DNA from: Siphonodentalium dalli | Taxonomy: Eukaryota > Mollusca > Scaphopoda > Gadilida > Siphonodentaliidae | Assembly (NCBI GenBank): GCA_032622095.1 | Contig: CP136068.1 | Span: 48,850,443 to 48,914,442 of the forward strand | Direction: 5' to 3' | DNA: 64,000 nucleotides | Part shown: one piece after another, positions 11,612-23,429 of the stretch | Numbering within the stretch: the first letter of the stretch is position 1 | Layout of the letters: each line of letters starts with the position of its first letter | Notes under the pieces: generated by a model | Databases searched by the model: none | The model's input: only the letters and a program-made list of their open reading frames with translations | What the model was told of the DNA's origin: nothing | Translations under genes and position numbers: made by a program

Positions 11612-12165
11612 TTCAATTCAATTTATTTGATACTCTCATCGTATAACAATACATATTGAGAAGAAATGTGTTATAGTGCATGCAATTCACAATTATGTGT
11701 ATGAATATATGTACATATTGGGAATTAAACGGGTTATTTGTGTATTCATAAGAAAGGTTGGCGTAATTTGGCAGCCATGTGCATATATTTCGTCAGGGGA
11801 TGGGATGGATAGGGGGTAACATGTTGTTAAGCCTCAGGAGTGGTTTATTTCACGCTGGGCTTTTTTGATAAATATTGATAGTTTTTTCATAGCTTTTGTA
11901 CCGCTAGAGTTAAATAGTTCATGAAATTTTATTACCTTTGATCGACTGTAGTAGTACGGTTTGATATATTTCAATCTCAGATCTCTTAACTGCGGGCAGA
12001 TGAGACTGGTGTGGTATTCGTCACCAAGCGCTTCCATACATAAGGTGAATTTCCTATCGGAATACGGGGTATTTATCCACGAACCAGTTTCCACTGTCAA
12101 TCCGAAGCGATACCTTGAGTATGTTGTATGGGAACGTGTTCATGTGTTATATGCAGCTTTGTGAT
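11612..12165 (-). pseudogene. 3' end of a non-LTR retrotransposon (L2/CR1/Jockey-like ORF2 C-terminus)
   Basis: On the minus strand, about 12160-11834 encodes the typical end of a LINE ORF2. It has an arginine-rich lead-in, a CxxC pair (TLCMEALG), then DEYHTSLICPQLRDLRLKYI and a lysine-rich tail ending at a stop at 11834. The H and C of DEYH...C complete the usual zinc-knuckle-like CCHC pattern of this region. About 200 bases further on, the sequence ends in a TCAAATAAATTGAATTGAAT tail (11614-11640), a simple-repeat 3' terminus common for these elements. The rest of the element (endonuclease and reverse-transcriptase core) is absent, so this is a 5'-truncated dead copy. Confidence 0.75.
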
Positions 12166-12455
12166 GACACACTCATCAACTATTTAGGTTTGTTGTATCG
12201 ATTGGTTCATCGGCTCAGAAAATATTAACACTGACACTCTACCACATAGGCGTGCATGTTGTTATCCAAGATATCAAAGAGGAGTAATTCTACATAATGT
12301 ACTACTATCATGTTCTGTCTCAAGATACCCTTTATGTGCATAGCTGTGTTGTACATTTCGGTTGTTTGTAGACAATGTATCTTACCAATGACTAGCTTAG
12401 AATCAAATTGACACATCCACTCCATAGATATATATATGCTAATACATAAGAAATG

Positions 12456-12593
12456 AACGGCGGTTTCAATGTGGTCATGGGATTTTGACCGCGAGAAAAA
12501 TTCAGCAAACTGCATGAACCCCGAAGCGGTCCATGCGGAGTTTGCTGATTTTTTATCGCGGTCAAAACCCATGACCACGTTGAATCCGCCGTT
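12456..12593. mobile_element. Hairpin MITE, about 138 bp
   Basis: The arms AACGGCGGTTTCAATGTGGT... and ...GTTGAATCCGCCGTT pair over about 60 bases each, including GTCATGGGATTTTGACCGCG against CGCGGTCAAAACCCATGAC. A short loop contains GAACCCCGAAGCGGTCCATG. The frames on both strands here are mirror products of the palindrome. Confidence 0.8.
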
Positions 12594-12850
12594 TATTATT
12601 TATATTTATATACTTACGTTCTTTAAAACACTTCTCCAAATATGTCCGTTATTTCGTCAAAAACACTTTTTCAAATATCTCCGTTATTTCGTTTATAACA
12701 ATAATTTCCTATTTCGCTCTATATTTCGCTATTTCCGACGTTGTATTTTCCTATTTCGATTTTTCGTACTATTTCGCTGTATTTTCATATTTCGCTTTTT
12801 CGTTGTATTTCATATTTCGATAATTCGCGATATTTGACATATTATGGGAT
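12594..12850. repeat. Degenerate TATTTCG-rich low-complexity tract
   Basis: The words TATTTCG, CTATTTCG and TATTTTC recur about every 10-20 bases. A similar TTATTTCG-type tract occurs at about 58370-58435. The Phe/Arg-rich frame at 12469-12837 is a product of this composition. Confidence 0.55.
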
Positions 12851-13059
12851 ATGGGATTATATGATAACCAACATTATGATAGTCAATCGGACATCTCGTG
12901 CCTCCCGTGCTCGCGATTAGATGCCACTAGCCATCCAATCGTTATCTTTCGAACCTCGATTACATATTGTTTGCTATCAAATCCTTGGCGTATTGGCTGA
13001 CTAGATACTCAAGCAGTCGGTAATGTCCGACAATCCCCGGTGATTTCCGGGACCTATGT

Positions 13060-13120
13060 GTTCATAAACCTATGAACTACATTGGAAGTGACGTCACGTT
13101 ACGTTCATAGGTTTATGAAC
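13060..13120. repeat. Short inverted repeat, perfect 18-bp arms
   Basis: GTTCATAAACCTATGAAC (13060-13077) and its complement GTTCATAGGTTTATGAAC (13103-13120) flank a 25-base loop with TGACGTCACG. Each arm is also an imperfect palindrome (GTTCATA/TATGAAC). The loop matches the CRE core TGACGTCA, which may be coincidence. Confidence 0.65.
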
Positions 13121-14307
13121 GCATTGAATAAGGGGGCGTGTCTACTGTAACGCTATGGGGAAATCGGAAGAGATATTAGGGGTATGTAAATATAATGTAA
13201 TGACTCTAATATTTTCGATGTGGCCATTCTAATATCTCACATCTAGATAAACACTGGCATCTCGGGTTTAAATGAAATTGATAACATTATGTTGGTTATT
13301 TTTTATATCAGGTCCTTATAAAGCATTGTTATCCTTCATCACATTTTCCTCTCTTCTGATTGGCTGAGAGTGCGTCACATGGCGGACCGTAAATCACCAT
13401 ATTACCCTCGAGGGTAACATTGTCTCAGTTATTGACCGCTCAGTTGTTACCAGTAAACACATGACTACGAAGAACTCAACGCGCAGAGATTCTGACAGCT
13501 CTCTAATATTTTTTTTTAAAACACTGTTTTTATAAACCCCACTGTTTCATAACAACTGCGAACTGTGGTGTTTGCTAATTTGCATAATTGTGTGTTTTTT
13601 TATTTCCAATTAAAGCACGCTATGTATAAATGGTGTTATCACAGACGCAAATCCGTTATAAGGTGTAATGTTCCTATTGGACCTTTTTATATCAATAATA
13701 AAGACCATGGGACAAATAGATAAACCTTATTATGCAGTTGGTGTGTGCTGCAGACAATTGCACATTCGATGTACATACGTTACAACTACGTTTATGTACT
13801 ATATCAAATAGCCACTCTTTGCTGTTTAATGTTTATCAATTGACTATTTCTTTTCTTCAATACATTCCTCAGACTTCCGAGAATATCCGTATGTTGCGTA
13901 ACGATCTGTGACATATGTCAATTTCTTTTCGCACTACTACAACGTGCTAGTTTAACTTTTTAGCATTCTGGAAATTAACACGTCTGTCGGCGTCTTCACG
14001 CTCATTTGAAACGAAACCGAACATTTCGCTGCATGGCTACTCAACTTCGAAATTGCTTTACTCCTCTTTCCGTGAACCGATTTCCACCATGCAACCAGCA
14101 AACTGACCGGAGAATAGCTGCGCAAACGACGGTTCTGTTAATTAATCCAGATTATGAATGTTTTATTTTCTAAATAGCGATTATTCCAACATAAAATTAA
14201 CTTTTCGAACTGGATTAAAGAATATATGCGCGCATTTATGCCTGCTATTAAGGAGGTTCGTGTGTACTCCTTTGTCAGATAACAAAAAAGTTATCACCCT
14301 TGTTTTC
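13121..14307. other. No gene seen
   Basis: No supportable coding region, RNA gene or repeat element. The sequence around 13330-13480 is slightly GC-richer but lacks a long frame. Confidence 0.4.
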
Positions 14308-14389
14308 GTGAGACACGGGGATTTGTCGCCGCTCTCGACCTGGAATGTCATTCCAGGTCTCGAGCGGGCGACAAATCCCCGTGTCTCAC
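14308..14389. mobile_element. Near-perfect hairpin, about 82 bp
   Basis: The left arm GTGAGACACGGGGATTTGTC... pairs with ...GACAAATCCCCGTGTCTCAC over about 40 bases, and the centre is TGGAATGTCATTCCA. GTTATC (14290) and GATAAC (ends about 14407) extend the symmetry outward. It is probably a MITE. The opposing frames at 14158-14406 and 14181-14426 are mirror images from the palindrome. Confidence 0.8.
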
Positions 14390-14534
14390 TCAATCGCGGG
14401 CGATAACTGTATAATATCAAATACATGTCCTCCCGATACCTGGTAAAGATAATCTACCAGTAGATTGACTGATGTAGTACCCAACTACAGACATTACTTA
14501 TGCAATGCTATTTTTGTATATATGAAACATTTAT

Positions 14535-14735
14535 GAGTCACACCTGAGTCGTTGTTTGATGGGAGAATCTGGATTCAGATTGCGGATTAGACCCCGTACG
14601 ACGTGGTTCGGTAAACGAACAGACAAGAATCAGTAAACGAACATACCGTAATCGTAATTAATCGTTATTTCGTCGTAATCCAGATTCAGATTCTGATTCC
14701 GATTACGGACTCAAACGTTCATAATGTAAACAATT
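14535..14735. repeat. Imperfect inverted repeat with GAATCTGGATTCAG words; relative at 21.64 kb
   Basis: GAGAATCTGGATTCAGATTG (about 14565) is mirrored by AATCCAGATTCAGATTCTGA (about 14680), with AACGAAC/GTAATCG words between. GAGTCGTTGTTTGATGGGAGAATC recurs in reverse orientation at about 21640-21675, just outside the giant palindrome. It is a fragment of a dispersed repeat. Confidence 0.45.
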
Positions 14736-16420
14736 TCGCCACCTCCGAGTTTAGAAACACAATAAAACATAAGAATCCGTCCCTTGTGTACAAATTATTG
14801 CAGAATATAAACCATCTATATCAAAGAATTTTAAATGCGGAGACAAATCTGTGTTATCGAGCGTAAACAATATTACTGAAATTATCCAAATAATAATGTT
14901 ATTGATAGTAACGCTGGGGGAGCACTTCGGTTGATTGCGAACTTGAAGCAAATCATTGTCAATTTCATTGCCACTTACATCATGTGTATTTCATAATTCC
15001 ATCCATAAAATACCACCGAACGCATGTCGATTTCAAATTCGGCGGATACGTCACCATTGACCGAATTCATGTGAACCTGCATGGATTTGTCTTCTGCTTT
15101 GTTCGTTATTATATGTTCCTTCTTATTCAAGAAATAGTAGTATTATATGATATCGATGGATTATCAGATACACGTATGTACTATCTAGTCTTATAGAAAT
15201 TTCATATTTAAAATGTGTTTTTTCGTCAAATGCAGTCGTTTTGCACAATAGTCTCTGTATAGTACAGAACACAGGCATTTTTTGGCCAACGTGCTGTACA
15301 TTAGTTGGAAAATAAAGATTTGCCCATGCAGCTAATGTTGTGGTCTTGTGATCGCACGTGATCTGCATCTCTCAATCGCAGAAACACAAATGTAAAGCTT
15401 ATTCTAGGATCTCAGGACTATATAGTGGAAATGTCAGTCAATTTATTGATTAAGTACACACACGTACAAGTTCTAGGGACGTGGCTAGAGGTTTCCTCAA
15501 ATTTCCGGCCAACTGCACCCCCCCCCCCCTCTTGAACCAAACATCAATCTCACAGGTTCGCAGAATTCCATTTGCACCCCCTTGGAATTATCCAACCTAA
15601 CACACCCTAAGATTGGAAAATTACCAACTTTTACTGGTTGACAAAATAAGACAATGAGAACAATTCCAACCTATATATGGTGTCAAATTAATGTCCAACT
15701 AATGTTGTGTCATGCATGAAATTTCCAACTGCTGGAAATATACCAAAGTTTAGTTTAGACATATTTATTTCAAATATTTGTCAAATTTAGATAACACATG
15801 ATATATAACATATACATTTGTTTATACAGACAATGGGATTGGGGGACAAGTGCTGACTCACTTAAGGGTACCCCCTCTCCCATATGTTATTACACTGAAA
15901 AATAAATAATTAGTAATGGCAAAGCGACATGACTACTAAAACAAGTTGAACATATATACAGATCACCGGTCACCCCCTCACCGAGTTAGTCATAAGTTTG
16001 TATATGTATTTATTTAAAATCGGGTTTGTTTGTTGCATTTGCTGGCATGTACGTATAATTATTTGGAAGTTAGTTAAAAGAATCCTGATTTGCCTCACGT
16101 ATGACTGTACAGCTAAGAAAATTGTAGCAAAGTTCGGGGGGGGGGGTCGAGACACACCAACCAACCCCTGTCGCCACGTCCCTGTACAACTGACAAGTTT
16201 CGTGTGTTCTCCACAACGTCTTGATTCAGGAGACCCAGAGCTGTTAGAAATGCTTTCCCTCAACAATAAACACGCTTTAACTTGAAAAAAAGATGCGATT
16301 AAGTCGGATTAGCAGCTAATTAAGTGCCATGTATATATACACATAGAAGAAAAGCTTGACTTTCACAACAAACATGAACTTTATAAATATAAGATACAAA
16401 TGATACTTGTGTCAAATACA
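14736..16420. other. No gene seen; poly-C at 15520 and poly-G at 16137
   Basis: There are no recognisable genes. A C tract of about 10 bases lies at 15520 and a G tract of about 10 bases at 16137. The overlapping frames at 15970-16285 on both strands cross the G tract and have no family resemblance. Confidence 0.4.
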
Positions 16421-17799
16421 TTAGTGGGGGGGATAGTTGCAAAATCGTTCACTTTGTGATAGAAGCGCCAAACTTTCAGAGTTTGTTAAGTGGTTGGTGA
16501 GTATCACTAAACTGGCTGGTTCCAGATTTTGGAGGTCACCTTGACCTTCAATTTGACCTTGACCTTTTTGAAAATCTCAGTTTTAGGGTTGGGTGGTTTA
16601 TGCCGTCCTTTTCTTGTGAAAATCGCATCTTCTCACAGTTTTCTCAATACAATTATAGTTGGGAGGTGACCATGGTTCATTTGTGCCAAAACATATCTCA
16701 ATTTTCATAAGATGGCCGCCAATATGGCCGCCGGAAGTTGAAAATATGACATTTTTTCACAAATATCTTCTAGTTCAATTCATGCTGTTTGGAACTGGTT
16801 GAGTAATGCAACTTTATTTTGTGTTTTGTATATTAACCGATCATTGGAGCAATTAAATATGCAATTATTGTGGTTCTAGCCCCTTCCGATCCCTCAAAAC
16901 TTCGATTTTACAGGATGCGGTATAAAATTCCACAAAAAAATCACAATTGGGATTCTAGTCATATTTCAACAAGAAATGAACATAACTTTGTAATGTAAGT
17001 GAGGCATATCATTACCTATGAATATTCCAAATCACTGGAACCAAAATTCTTACTTTGGCTCAAAATGGCTGCCAATATGGCCGCCAAAATATGGAAAATG
17101 GTAAATATTACACCAGCGTCTCCTGCAATCGTTTGCAAGTTGTGGTTGATGTATAAAATTGGCAATTCTGCATTCTATACAGTGAATACTAACATGTCTG
17201 ATGCACCACGGTTAATTGTTACTATTGTCACCACTGACATCGTCAAAAGTATTGGACTTTTCTCTCAAAAACTTGACATAAATATTTGCAAAAATTCACT
17301 TTTCAGGTTTGGACCATTTTTTCAGGTAAAATGTAACTATCTTTGGATTGAAAGGTGTTTATTGTTTTGGTCTATCTTAAATGTGTCTCACTACGGTGTT
17401 TATAGACCAAATTGCTCAAGATGGCTTCCAAAATGGAAACCAAATTTGTAAAATGTAATTTTTTTTACATATATCACGAACATTCTCTGCATTATCCGAA
17501 AATGTAGCAAAATGTGACTCACTTGGTTATTATACGTGTTAGTTAATTAACTGACAACTAAATGTTCTATTCTTGTTGTCCCACTTCCGTATGGGGCAAA
17601 ATAAATTCATTTTAAAGTATGTAATTTTGCCGAGCACCTCTTTTGTGATTTTGGCCATAGTTATTGAAAGGAAATGGGCAGAACTTTGAGACAGAATTGA
17701 GATGGACCATAATATTTGGCTATTCTGGTCCATTATGCTAAGAAAATGTCAACTGAATACAGTGTGGATGCCAAGATCGTAGCCAGGGAGTTACTCTAT

Positions 17800-19370
17800 G
17801 ATCATACGTGAGGTGAATAGGTATACAGTGAGTTATTGTATGTCATGACTTATGTGAATAGGTATACAATGAGTGACTATATGGTTATGAGTGGGTTGTC
17901 CATTGTAAGATGCATCTATGTATACAAGGCGATGTCATGGTCAGGCGTGAGGTGAATCGGTATGCATGGAGTGACTGTATGGTGTATATCCAGTACGGGT
18001 GCACCAGGTGTGCCTGTATGGGCATTGGTGTGGTGTATGGGTATAGCTACATGGTCATCTATGTGTTGATTATGTATATATGGAGTGACTGTAAAGGCAT
18101 GGGTGGGATGTACATGTGTTGTCTGTATGATCATGGATGGGTGTGTTGGTAAATAGGGTGTGATTTTATGGTTACGGTTAATGTGTATAGGTATACACGG
18201 AATAACTGTACGGTCATGATTGAATATGATTACCTGGAGTAAGCTGGGTGGACATTGTCGAGTGTGTGGGTATATAGGGAGTGTCCTTGTGGTAACGGGT
18301 GGGTGCATATTTATATATTTCATGGATGTATTATCATTGGTGGGTGTATAGGGATTAGCTGTATTATCATGGATCATTATGGATGGCATGTATGATTATA
18401 CAGTGAATTGCTGAATTGTCATGTGTGAGGTGTATATGCAAGTATGGATTGGTTGAATGGCCATTAGTGAGGTTTACTTGTTGCTTGGAGTGAATCTATG
18501 GTCTCGGGTGGGCTGTATATGTATATCGAGTGGTTATATGACTACGTGTGTCGACATAGGTATACAGGTAGTGATTGTATGGTCAATGGTGAGATGAGTA
18601 CATGTAGGTATACAAGTAGTGACTGTATGATCATAAATATAATGGAAATCTATACAGGGGTGACTATTAAAATGGTCATGTGTCAGGCGTATGAGTATAC
18701 ATCTGGTGTTCCTGTTTGGTGACTCGTGGCGGTATGGTCATGTGCGTTGCTTTATTGTCATGGGCAAGGGATACGTGTATATAGCAAGTGGTTATATGGC
18801 CATGGATAAAGTGCATATGCATACATGGAGTGACTATACTGACATGGCTGGGGTGTATTAGTATATCTTGAGTGACTATGCGGATACAGGGAGTGACATG
18901 GCCAATGTTGAGGTGAATATGTATGCAAGGATTGACCATGGTCGTGTATGAATGTTTTGAATAGGTAGACACGGTGTGACTAAATGGCCATAGGTCAGGT
19001 ACCATTGGTTAAGGTATGTGTATGAAGCGAGTGGCTATATGGCCATTGGTGAGGTGCATATGTAAACCCGGAGTGACTTTATGGTCATTGTTGATGTATA
19101 TATTGATTTATTTGACCACGTGTTTGGAGAATAGGTATACAGGGGATGGATGACCTTATGGCCAATGGTGAGCTGAATGGGTATACAAGGAATGACTATA
19201 TGGTTATCGGTCATGTTTAGGAGTATCCCCGGTGTGCCTGTATCGTGATGCGTGGCTGTAATGTCACCGTGGTCATGGGTCAGGTGTACATGTATACAGT
19301 GGGTCACTCACTATATTGTTATGTCTGTGGTGTTTATGTATTTATGTAATGACTGTGTGGTAATAGGTGG
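17800..19370. repeat. Minisatellite core, left (plus-oriented) half
   Basis: Degenerate tandem repeats of GTATACAGGGAGTGACTGTA-TGGTCATGGGTGAGGTG type recur with a spacing of roughly 60-70 bases and many changes. The frames on both strands (for example 17916-18389 - with Pro/Thr/His/Ile-rich repeats) are by-products of this array. Confidence 0.75.
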
Positions 19371-19377
19371 CCATCGT

Positions 19378-20049
19378 TTTCCGTGTTTAACGCCCACATG
19401 TATATAAACACCATCAACATAGAGAACTCTCTGACATGACATCTCAATTGATTTACATATCCTTGAGTTATTGTGCCACCCAAGGTACACATGTACAACC
19501 CACCCATTACCTCATTCACTCCATATGTACATAAACACAACACAAATGACAACATAGTCACCCACTTTATACACGTACAACTGATCATACAGCCATACTT
19601 GGTTATACCCGTACATACCACAAATGACGATACAGCCACGAGTCACCATGTATAAACACCAGGTATACACATACACCCGACACATGGCTATATAGTCACT
19701 CTATGTATACATATTCACTACATTCACGATCATACGGCCACGCGTTGTATACCTATTCACCTCACCATGGACTATACAGCCACTAGATGTATACCTATTC
19801 CCCATATCCATTACCATAGTCAATCCAGGTATACATATGCACATCACCAATGGTGAGCCCTTCCAGATATACCAATACCCGCACATACGACCTCTCATAA
19901 GTTCCACACTTGCCATACTCATGATCATGCATCTACTCCCCATACACCATCAATGATAACACATCCACAACATATATAAATATACAACCCACCGTTGCAA
20001 ACAGGGCACTCCCCGTATACCCACACATCATCCATAACCATACAATAAC
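19378..20049. repeat. Minisatellite core, right (minus-oriented) half
   Basis: This is the reverse complement of the same family (CACCTCACCATGGACTATAC, ATACAGCCAC, GTATACCTATTCACC). The orientation switch occurs between about 19340 and 19390. The right half is shorter (about 0.7 kb against about 1.55 kb), so the two halves have gained or lost units independently. Confidence 0.75.
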
Positions 20050-21464
20050 TCGCGGTATACATATTATCCTCATCTACGATCATAAAGTAACTCCCTGGCT
20101 GTCATCTTGGCTTCCATCCTGTATCCAGTTGATAAATTTTTATCATAATGGGCCAGACTACCCACATCTCATGGTTCATCTCAGTTCCGTCTCAAAGTTC
20201 TGCCCATTTCCTTTCAATAATATGGCCATAATCACAAAAGAGGTTATCCGCAACATTCCATACTGCAACTTTAAAATGAATTTGTCATGCCCCATATGTA
20301 ACTAGGATAAACATAATAGAACATAGTTGTCAGTTAATTAACTAACAGTTATAATAACCAAGTGAGTCACAATTTTCTACCTTTTGGGATAACGCAGAGA
20401 ATAATTTTCTGGATATGTGTAAAAAATTTACTTTTTACAAATTTGGTTGCCATTTTGGAAGCCATCTTGAGCAATTTAGTCTATAAACACCATAGTGTGA
20501 CACATTTAAGATAGGTCAAAACAATAAACACATTTTATACCAAAGGTAGTTGCATTTTATTTGAAAAAATGGTCGAACCCTGAAAAGTTATTTTTTGCCG
20601 ATATTTATGTCAAGTTTGTGAGAGAAAAATCCAATATATCTGGTGATGTCAGTGGTGACAATAGTAACAATGAAACATGGTGTATCAAACATGTTAGTAT
20701 TCAATGTATAGAATACATATTAGCCAATTTTATACATCAACCACAACTTGTAAGCAATTGCATGACACCCTGGTGCAATATTTACAATTTTCCATATTTT
20801 GGCGGCCATTTTGGCAGCCATTTTGGGCCAAGGTAAGATTTTTGGTTCCAGAGAGTTGGAATATTCATAGGTAATGATATGCCTCACTTGCATTACAATG
20901 TTCTTTTCATTTCTAGTTGAAATATGACTAGAATCCCAATTGTGATGTTTTTGTAAAATTTTGTACCGCGTTCTGTAAAATCGAATTTTTGATGGATTGG
21001 AAGGGGTTAGGACCACAATAATTGCACATTTAATTGCTCCAATGATCAGTTAATATACAAAACACAAAATAAAGTTGCATTACTCAACCAGTTCCAAACA
21101 GCATGAATTGAACTAGAAGATATTTGTGGAAAAAATGTCATATTTTCAACTTCCGGCGGCCATATTGGCGGCCATCTTATGAAAATTGAGATATGTTTTG
21201 GCCCAAATTAACCGTGGTCACCTCCCAACTATAATTGTATTGAGAAAACTGTGATAAGATGCGATTTTCACAAGAAAAGGATGGCATAAACCACCCAACC
21301 CAAAAACTGAGATTTTCAAATAGGTCAAGGTCAAATTGAAGGTCAAGGTTACCTCCAAAATCTGGAACCAGCCAGTTTAGTGATACTCACCAACCACTTA
21401 ACAAATTCTGAAAGTTTGGCGCTTCTATCACAAAGTGAACGATTTTTATGTTTTCCTGTAATTA

Positions 21465-21465
<1 letters not shown>

Positions 21466-21508
<43 letters not shown>
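21466..21508. repeat. 43-base poly-C tract at the right end of the giant foldback
   Basis: There are 43 consecutive C bases. The equivalent position at the left end (16426-16432) has only 7 G, so the tract expanded at one end after the palindrome formed, or the assembly length is unreliable. The minus strand is all G and could form a quadruplex. Confidence 0.9.
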
Positions 21509-21804
21509 ACTACATGAGCCATGTTTGACGCTGGGAAAATATTAAACATAGTATCGGAGACCGCGTGGATTTCAAAATCTGACCTAGAATCCGTGTAATC
21601 TCGATTTAGCCCCGCCCCGTATTCGGTTTAGGATTCTGAATCCAGATTCTCCCACCAAATAACGACTCTGTGCATAGACCCGTCATACGGTGTCATTAAA
21701 AATTAGTATCCATGTCCGCAGACCGCATTCTCTTGTGGTAGGGAAGTGGTTTTTGAAATAAAAGTGTCATTGCTCATATGTGGACTTGTTCCTTCAATAT
21801 GTTT

Positions 21805-23276
21805 TTACAACTAGCTCAGGGGGGGGGTCGGAAAAAATTTCCAGGCACGTATGATCATTTTAATTTTTTCCGGCCACAGGGGACCCAACCACCCAATTTC
21901 TTCCGTTTCTGGCCTTTTTTTCCAGGCAATTATGGGCACCCACCCTTTTTTTTCCGTTTCAGGAAGTTTTTTCCGGTCAGTTTTGGACACCCACCCCCCT
22001 TAAATTTGAGGAAAATTATCAATTGAGCAACCAAATAGCTGATTATCCTGCATTATCATAATTTATTGCGCTATATTTGAATAGAACAGTGCATAATGAG
22101 ATAACTATACTATTTGAATTTATCATATAAGTGTCATTAATCAAGAAATGTGTCAACATAATCACATTTCTAGGGATATATAGGCAGAGTGCCAAGGTTT
22201 TTATTAACATTCATTTTCATAATATATAGTCACATGATCCAGTCACATAATCACATTTTAGTATTCTACAGAATACATGGTACCGGTACAACAAATTTCA
22301 GATTATTTGATATTTTGATATTTGCTATGTGATATACAGTAATGCCCTAATTAATCGACTCCATAACCACAGCAGAATAATGGGTAATTTAATTTTAATT
22401 TCCGACTAAATCCTGAAAAATTACCCATTATTCTGCTGTGGTTATGGAGTCGTTTAATTAGGGCATTACTGTATTGCTGGAATCAAATTGTTTATCAAAA
22501 CATGTGGAAATGCAACTGTTCATCCCAGTTCATCCCAGTTTGAAGAATAATGCTAATACCAAACATAACCATGATATACATGCGTGACTCTTCTTGGGGC
22601 ATCTCAGAAACCAGAACTGAGGAAACATGTTATAGCGTGTAATGGCAGGCTGGTAGCCACTGCCCGAAGTAATAGGCTTCGTAATAATTGGGAATAATAT
22701 GGATGGATAGCCCAATTTCACTTCTGTTTTGCTCACGATATCAGTGACGATAAAATCTTCGTTTATACTGTGATTAACATTACAAGCTGATCCACATTAA
22801 CATGGAAAACAATGTGAAATTGTTCAAGCTGGCCCGCTGGCCTTCAATTTATTTGTTAAGATTTTGTTTTACGTTGTCAAAAGTCTATCTTTATTTCCAA
22901 GTCACATATGGTCAAGTGTGCTTTCATTTTATTGCTTATTTTCAGCTGAGTTCTGCATAATTATTCTTATTTTGCTGTATCAGTAGATGGAATCCTGATT
23001 AAACTTTATTTTTCAAATAGCGCAGTGTCTAGTTCTATCAAGTTGAATTTGGGTTATTGTGCAACTGATCCAACTTCTGATAACCTCTACATTAGTATTA
23101 ACTATATATGACATGTTTCTGTTCAGAACACATACAAAATAAGACTCAATAGCAGGAATGTAAAAAAATTTTAGCATATGGAAAAAACTGTTTTTTGGAC
23201 CCAAGAGACACCCACCCATCCCATCATACGTGCCTGGAATTTTTTTCCGACCCCCCCCCCCCCCCTGACTAGCTTG
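21805..23276. mobile_element. Inverted-repeat-bounded segment (poly-G/C plus TTCCAGGCACGTATGAT ends)
   Basis: CTAGCTCAGGGGGGGGGTCG followed by GAAAAAATTTCCAGGCACGT (21811-21850) recurs in reverse complement at about 23215-23276. The segment between them is about 1.4 kb. It contains a second degraded repeat of CACCCACC plus TTTTTTCCGTTTC words and the hairpin at 22335. The two ends may be terminal inverted repeats of one element or two oppositely oriented copies. No transposase frame is visible. Confidence 0.55.
22335..22473. mobile_element. Hairpin MITE with CAGT ends and TA flanks (Tc1/mariner-like)
   Basis: The arms CAGTAATGCCCTAATTAA... and ...TTAATTAGGGCATTACTG pair almost perfectly over about 55 bases, including CGACTCCATAACCACAGCAG and AATAATGGGTAATTT. 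The unpaired centre is about 28 bases. TA lies directly outside each end. CAGT termini with TA target duplications are typical of Tc1/mariner-derived MITEs. There is no coding capacity. Confidence 0.85.
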
Positions 23277-23429
23277 TGTTTTTTTTTTTCGGCTCGTGTC
23301 AATCACAAATACTGGTGTTTTCTACGAATTCATTTGAAGTGTTCACTTTAATTTTGACACCAAAACGATGCTACTGTATGCAATCCTAAACTTATATTGC
23401 TATGTCAGTTAAATTTCATAACTTCTGTA

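Larger units (their letters stand above)
16421..21512. mobile_element. Giant foldback element, about 5.1-kb imperfect palindrome
   Basis: The left arm (16421 to about 17800) is the reverse complement of the right arm (about 20050-21512). The outer ends are TTAGTGGGGGGGATA and TTATCCC...CCCCACTA. Internal landmarks found in both arms in inverted order include ATCACAAAGTGAACGAT, CCAGCCAGTTTAGTGATACT, AAGGTCAAATTGAAGGTCAA, TGGCGGCCATCTTATGAAAA and ACTCCCTGGCT. The core is a GTATAC/GGTCATGG-type minisatellite that also flips orientation near 19.35-19.38 kb, so almost the whole unit is symmetric. CAT occurs just outside each end and could be a 3-bp target duplication. No transposase frame survives. 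The frame at 16999-17451 lies in the left arm and is interrupted in the other arm. Confidence 0.85.

Noticed and set aside
13085-13110. TGACGTCACG as a functional CRE site
   Set aside because: It sits in the loop of an inverted repeat without a gene nearby. TGACGTCA words also occur elsewhere in the window without context.
14158-14426. Opposing frames of about 80 residues as a gene pair
   Set aside because: Mirror products of the hairpin at 14308-14389.
16999-17451. 150-residue plus-strand frame
   Set aside because: Lies in the arm of the giant foldback. The matching arm is interrupted and no domain is visible.
17916-18389. 157-residue Pro/Thr/His/Ile-rich minus-strand frame
   Set aside because: Product of the degenerate minisatellite in the giant palindrome core. 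The opposite strand is open too.
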